Under the pieces are notes generated by a model. That model was not told the DNA's origin. It ran no database searches and worked only from the letters and a program-made list of their open reading frames with translations. Positions 6,417-7,131 of a stretch of 7,131 bases of DNA are shown here, one piece after another. Made by a program: the position numbers and the translations under genes. Source of the DNA: Lysobacterales bacterium (lineage in GTDB: Bacteria; Pseudomonadota; Gammaproteobacteria; Xanthomonadales; SZUA-36); the NCBI GenBank assembly GCA_013213875.1, contig JABSSV010000271.1, positions 1 to 7,131 on the forward strand, in the 5' to 3' direction. Every line of letters starts with the position of its first letter. Position 1 is the stretch's first letter.

Positions 6417-6426
6417 GCGGGCCCGC
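6417..6426. repeat. Ten-base perfect palindrome at the P2 start
   Basis: GCGGGCCCGC is its own reverse complement and begins one base after the P2 -10 hexamer, so it covers the discriminator and the likely start site. Strong GC content here favours an unstable open complex and hence sensitivity to initiating-nucleotide and ppGpp levels; that is inference from rrn promoters in general. Confidence 0.5.
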
Positions 6427-6507
6427 TCAGCACCGGGCGGATTCATGCAAATGAGTCGACCGGCGCGGCCAACCTTCCAAGGTGAACCGCGGCGCGTTTG
6501 TGCTGAA

Positions 6508-6530
6508 ACCGATTAGCGAAAGGCGTCGGT
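6508..6530 (+). promoter_or_regulatory. Possible boxB-like hairpin before boxA
   Basis: ACCGA (6508-6512) pairs with TCGGT (6526-6530) around a 13-base loop containing GCGAAAGGC. A stem-loop ahead of boxA is the usual boxB arrangement in rrn leaders. The stem is only five pairs and the family has little sequence conservation, so this rests mostly on position. Confidence 0.4.
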
Positions 6531-6539
6531 GCTAGATAA

Positions 6540-6552
6540 CGATCTTTAACAA
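6540..6552 (+). promoter_or_regulatory. boxA antitermination element
   Basis: CGATCTTTAACAA closely matches the rrn boxA (TGCTCTTTAACA in E. coli), the binding site for NusB-S10 (NusE), which lets RNA polymerase resist Rho within rRNA genes. Its place ahead of 16S and its fixed distance to the boxC-like element support the call. An imperfect stem (ACAA-TTA with TAA-TTGT, 6549-6568) follows immediately. Confidence 0.85.
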
Positions 6553-6565
6553 ATTACAGGTAACT

Positions 6566-6578
6566 TGTGTGGGCGCTC
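6566..6578 (+). promoter_or_regulatory. boxC-like leader element
   Basis: TGTGTGGGCGCTC is nearly identical to the E. coli boxC-region sequence TGTGTGGGCACTC and lies 14 bases after the boxA core, against 15 in E. coli. Its right half is also the first strand of the hairpin at 6574-6607. It is a conserved landmark of proteobacterial rrn leaders, associated with antitermination and pre-16S folding. Confidence 0.75.
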
Positions 6579-6607
6579 CTGTCATGGTGAAGCCATGAAA
6601 GAGAGCG
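6574..6607 (+). other. Leader hairpin I
   Basis: CGCTC (6574-6578) pairs with GAGCG (6603-6607), and TCATGG (6582-6587) pairs with CCATGA (6593-6598) around a TGAAG loop. Two stacked perfect stems separated by a small internal loop indicate a real RNA structure in the pre-16S leader. Its role in folding or processing is inferred. Confidence 0.65.
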
Positions 6608-6616
6608 ACCAAGCCC

Positions 6617-6636
6617 GATTCATCTTCGGATGAATC
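6617..6636 (+). other. Leader hairpin II with UUCG tetraloop
   Basis: GATTCATC (6617-6624) pairs perfectly with GATGAATC (6629-6636) around TTCG, closed by a C-G pair: the very stable cUUCGg tetraloop. No T-run follows, so it is not a terminator. It probably nucleates folding of the leader. Confidence 0.75.
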
Positions 6637-6640
6637 ATTA

Positions 6641-6659
6641 GGTTGGTTAGTAACCAACC
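6641..6659 (+). other. Leader hairpin III
   Basis: GGTTGGTTA (6641-6649) and TAACCAACC (6651-6659) form a perfect inverted repeat with one central base; as RNA this gives seven pairs with a UAGUA loop. It follows hairpin II after only four bases, so the two can probably stack coaxially. Confidence 0.65.
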
Positions 6660-6736
6660 GAGGGTTAGGTTCAGCTTTCAGCTTTAAGACTACGGCCGAT
6701 ATTCCAGTTCGTCTGGGATAGAAGCCAAATACCTTT

Positions 6737-7131
<395 letters not shown>

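Larger units (their letters stand above)
6326..6736 (+). other. rrn leader (5' external spacer of the pre-16S transcript)
   Basis: About 410 bases separate the predicted P1 start from the mature 16S end. The stretch contains no credible protein gene. It holds a P1-leader hairpin (GGCTGA 6336-6341 with TCAGCC 6351-6356), promoter P2, a GC-rich imperfect stem (CGCGG 6464-6468 with CCGCG 6487-6491, enclosing ACCT/AGGT), boxA- and boxC-like elements and three further hairpins. The last ~75 bases before 16S should contain the 5' strand of the RNase III processing stem; its partner lies downstream of 16S, outside the window. The left boundary is an estimate from the P1 hexamer. Confidence 0.8.

Noticed and set aside
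6672..6685. Tandem CAGCTTT repeat in the leader, possibly pairing with CTGAA at the 16S start
   Set aside because: Two copies of seven bases and a five-base match are too short to support a functional claim without comparison to other leaders.
6272..6736. Small protein gene or tRNA between argH and 16S
   Set aside because: No open frame with a ribosome site and plausible composition is seen, and no cloverleaf with a T-loop (GTTCRA) is present; promoters and leader structures account for the region.

Overview
The window is the 3' part of a chromosomal arginine-biosynthesis operon running directly into the start of a ribosomal RNA operon, all on the + strand. The 16S rRNA portion (intact 27F-type site, E. 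coli-length V1/V2) is clearly gammaproteobacterial. The arginine genes resemble, from memory, the Xanthomonas/Xylella type of cluster. I therefore infer a gammaproteobacterium with a Xanthomonadales- or Nevskiales-like arginine pathway. No genus can be named from this sequence.

Bases 1-6271 hold six arginine genes packed almost without gaps: the 3' end of argF' (N-acetylornithine carbamoyltransferase), argG, an argE-type N-acetylcitrulline deacetylase, a fused N-acetylglutamate kinase/synthase (argB-argA), argC and argH. Three successive junctions overlap by 11, 8 and 4 bases and the fourth has a 2-base gap, so translational coupling is likely. Together they give the acetylated route: glutamate -> N-acetylglutamate -> N-acetylglutamyl phosphate (both steps by the fusion protein) -> semialdehyde (ArgC) -> N-acetylornithine (ArgD, not in the window) -> N-acetylcitrulline (ArgF') -> citrulline (deacetylase) -> argininosuccinate (ArgG) -> arginine (ArgH). 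Every step except the ArgD transamination is represented.

Bases 6272-6736 are the rrn control region and leader. There is a consensus P1 promoter (TTGACA-16-TATAAT) whose upstream A-tract touches the argH stop codon. A second promoter P2 (TTGACG-17-TATACT) with its own A-tract lies about 96 bases downstream. They are followed by a structured leader with boxA- and boxC-like antitermination elements and a series of hairpins. Bases 6737-7131 are the first 395 nt of 16S rRNA, cut by the window edge.

The points most worth a second look are a compensated base-pair swap in 16S helix 5 (positions 52 and 359), the arg-to-rrn junction with no visible terminator, and the eukaryote-like sequence features of the NAGK/NAGS fusion. 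I see no mobile elements, CRISPR arrays or tRNA genes, and no evidence for a wholly new system: this is core metabolism and rRNA with some unusual details.
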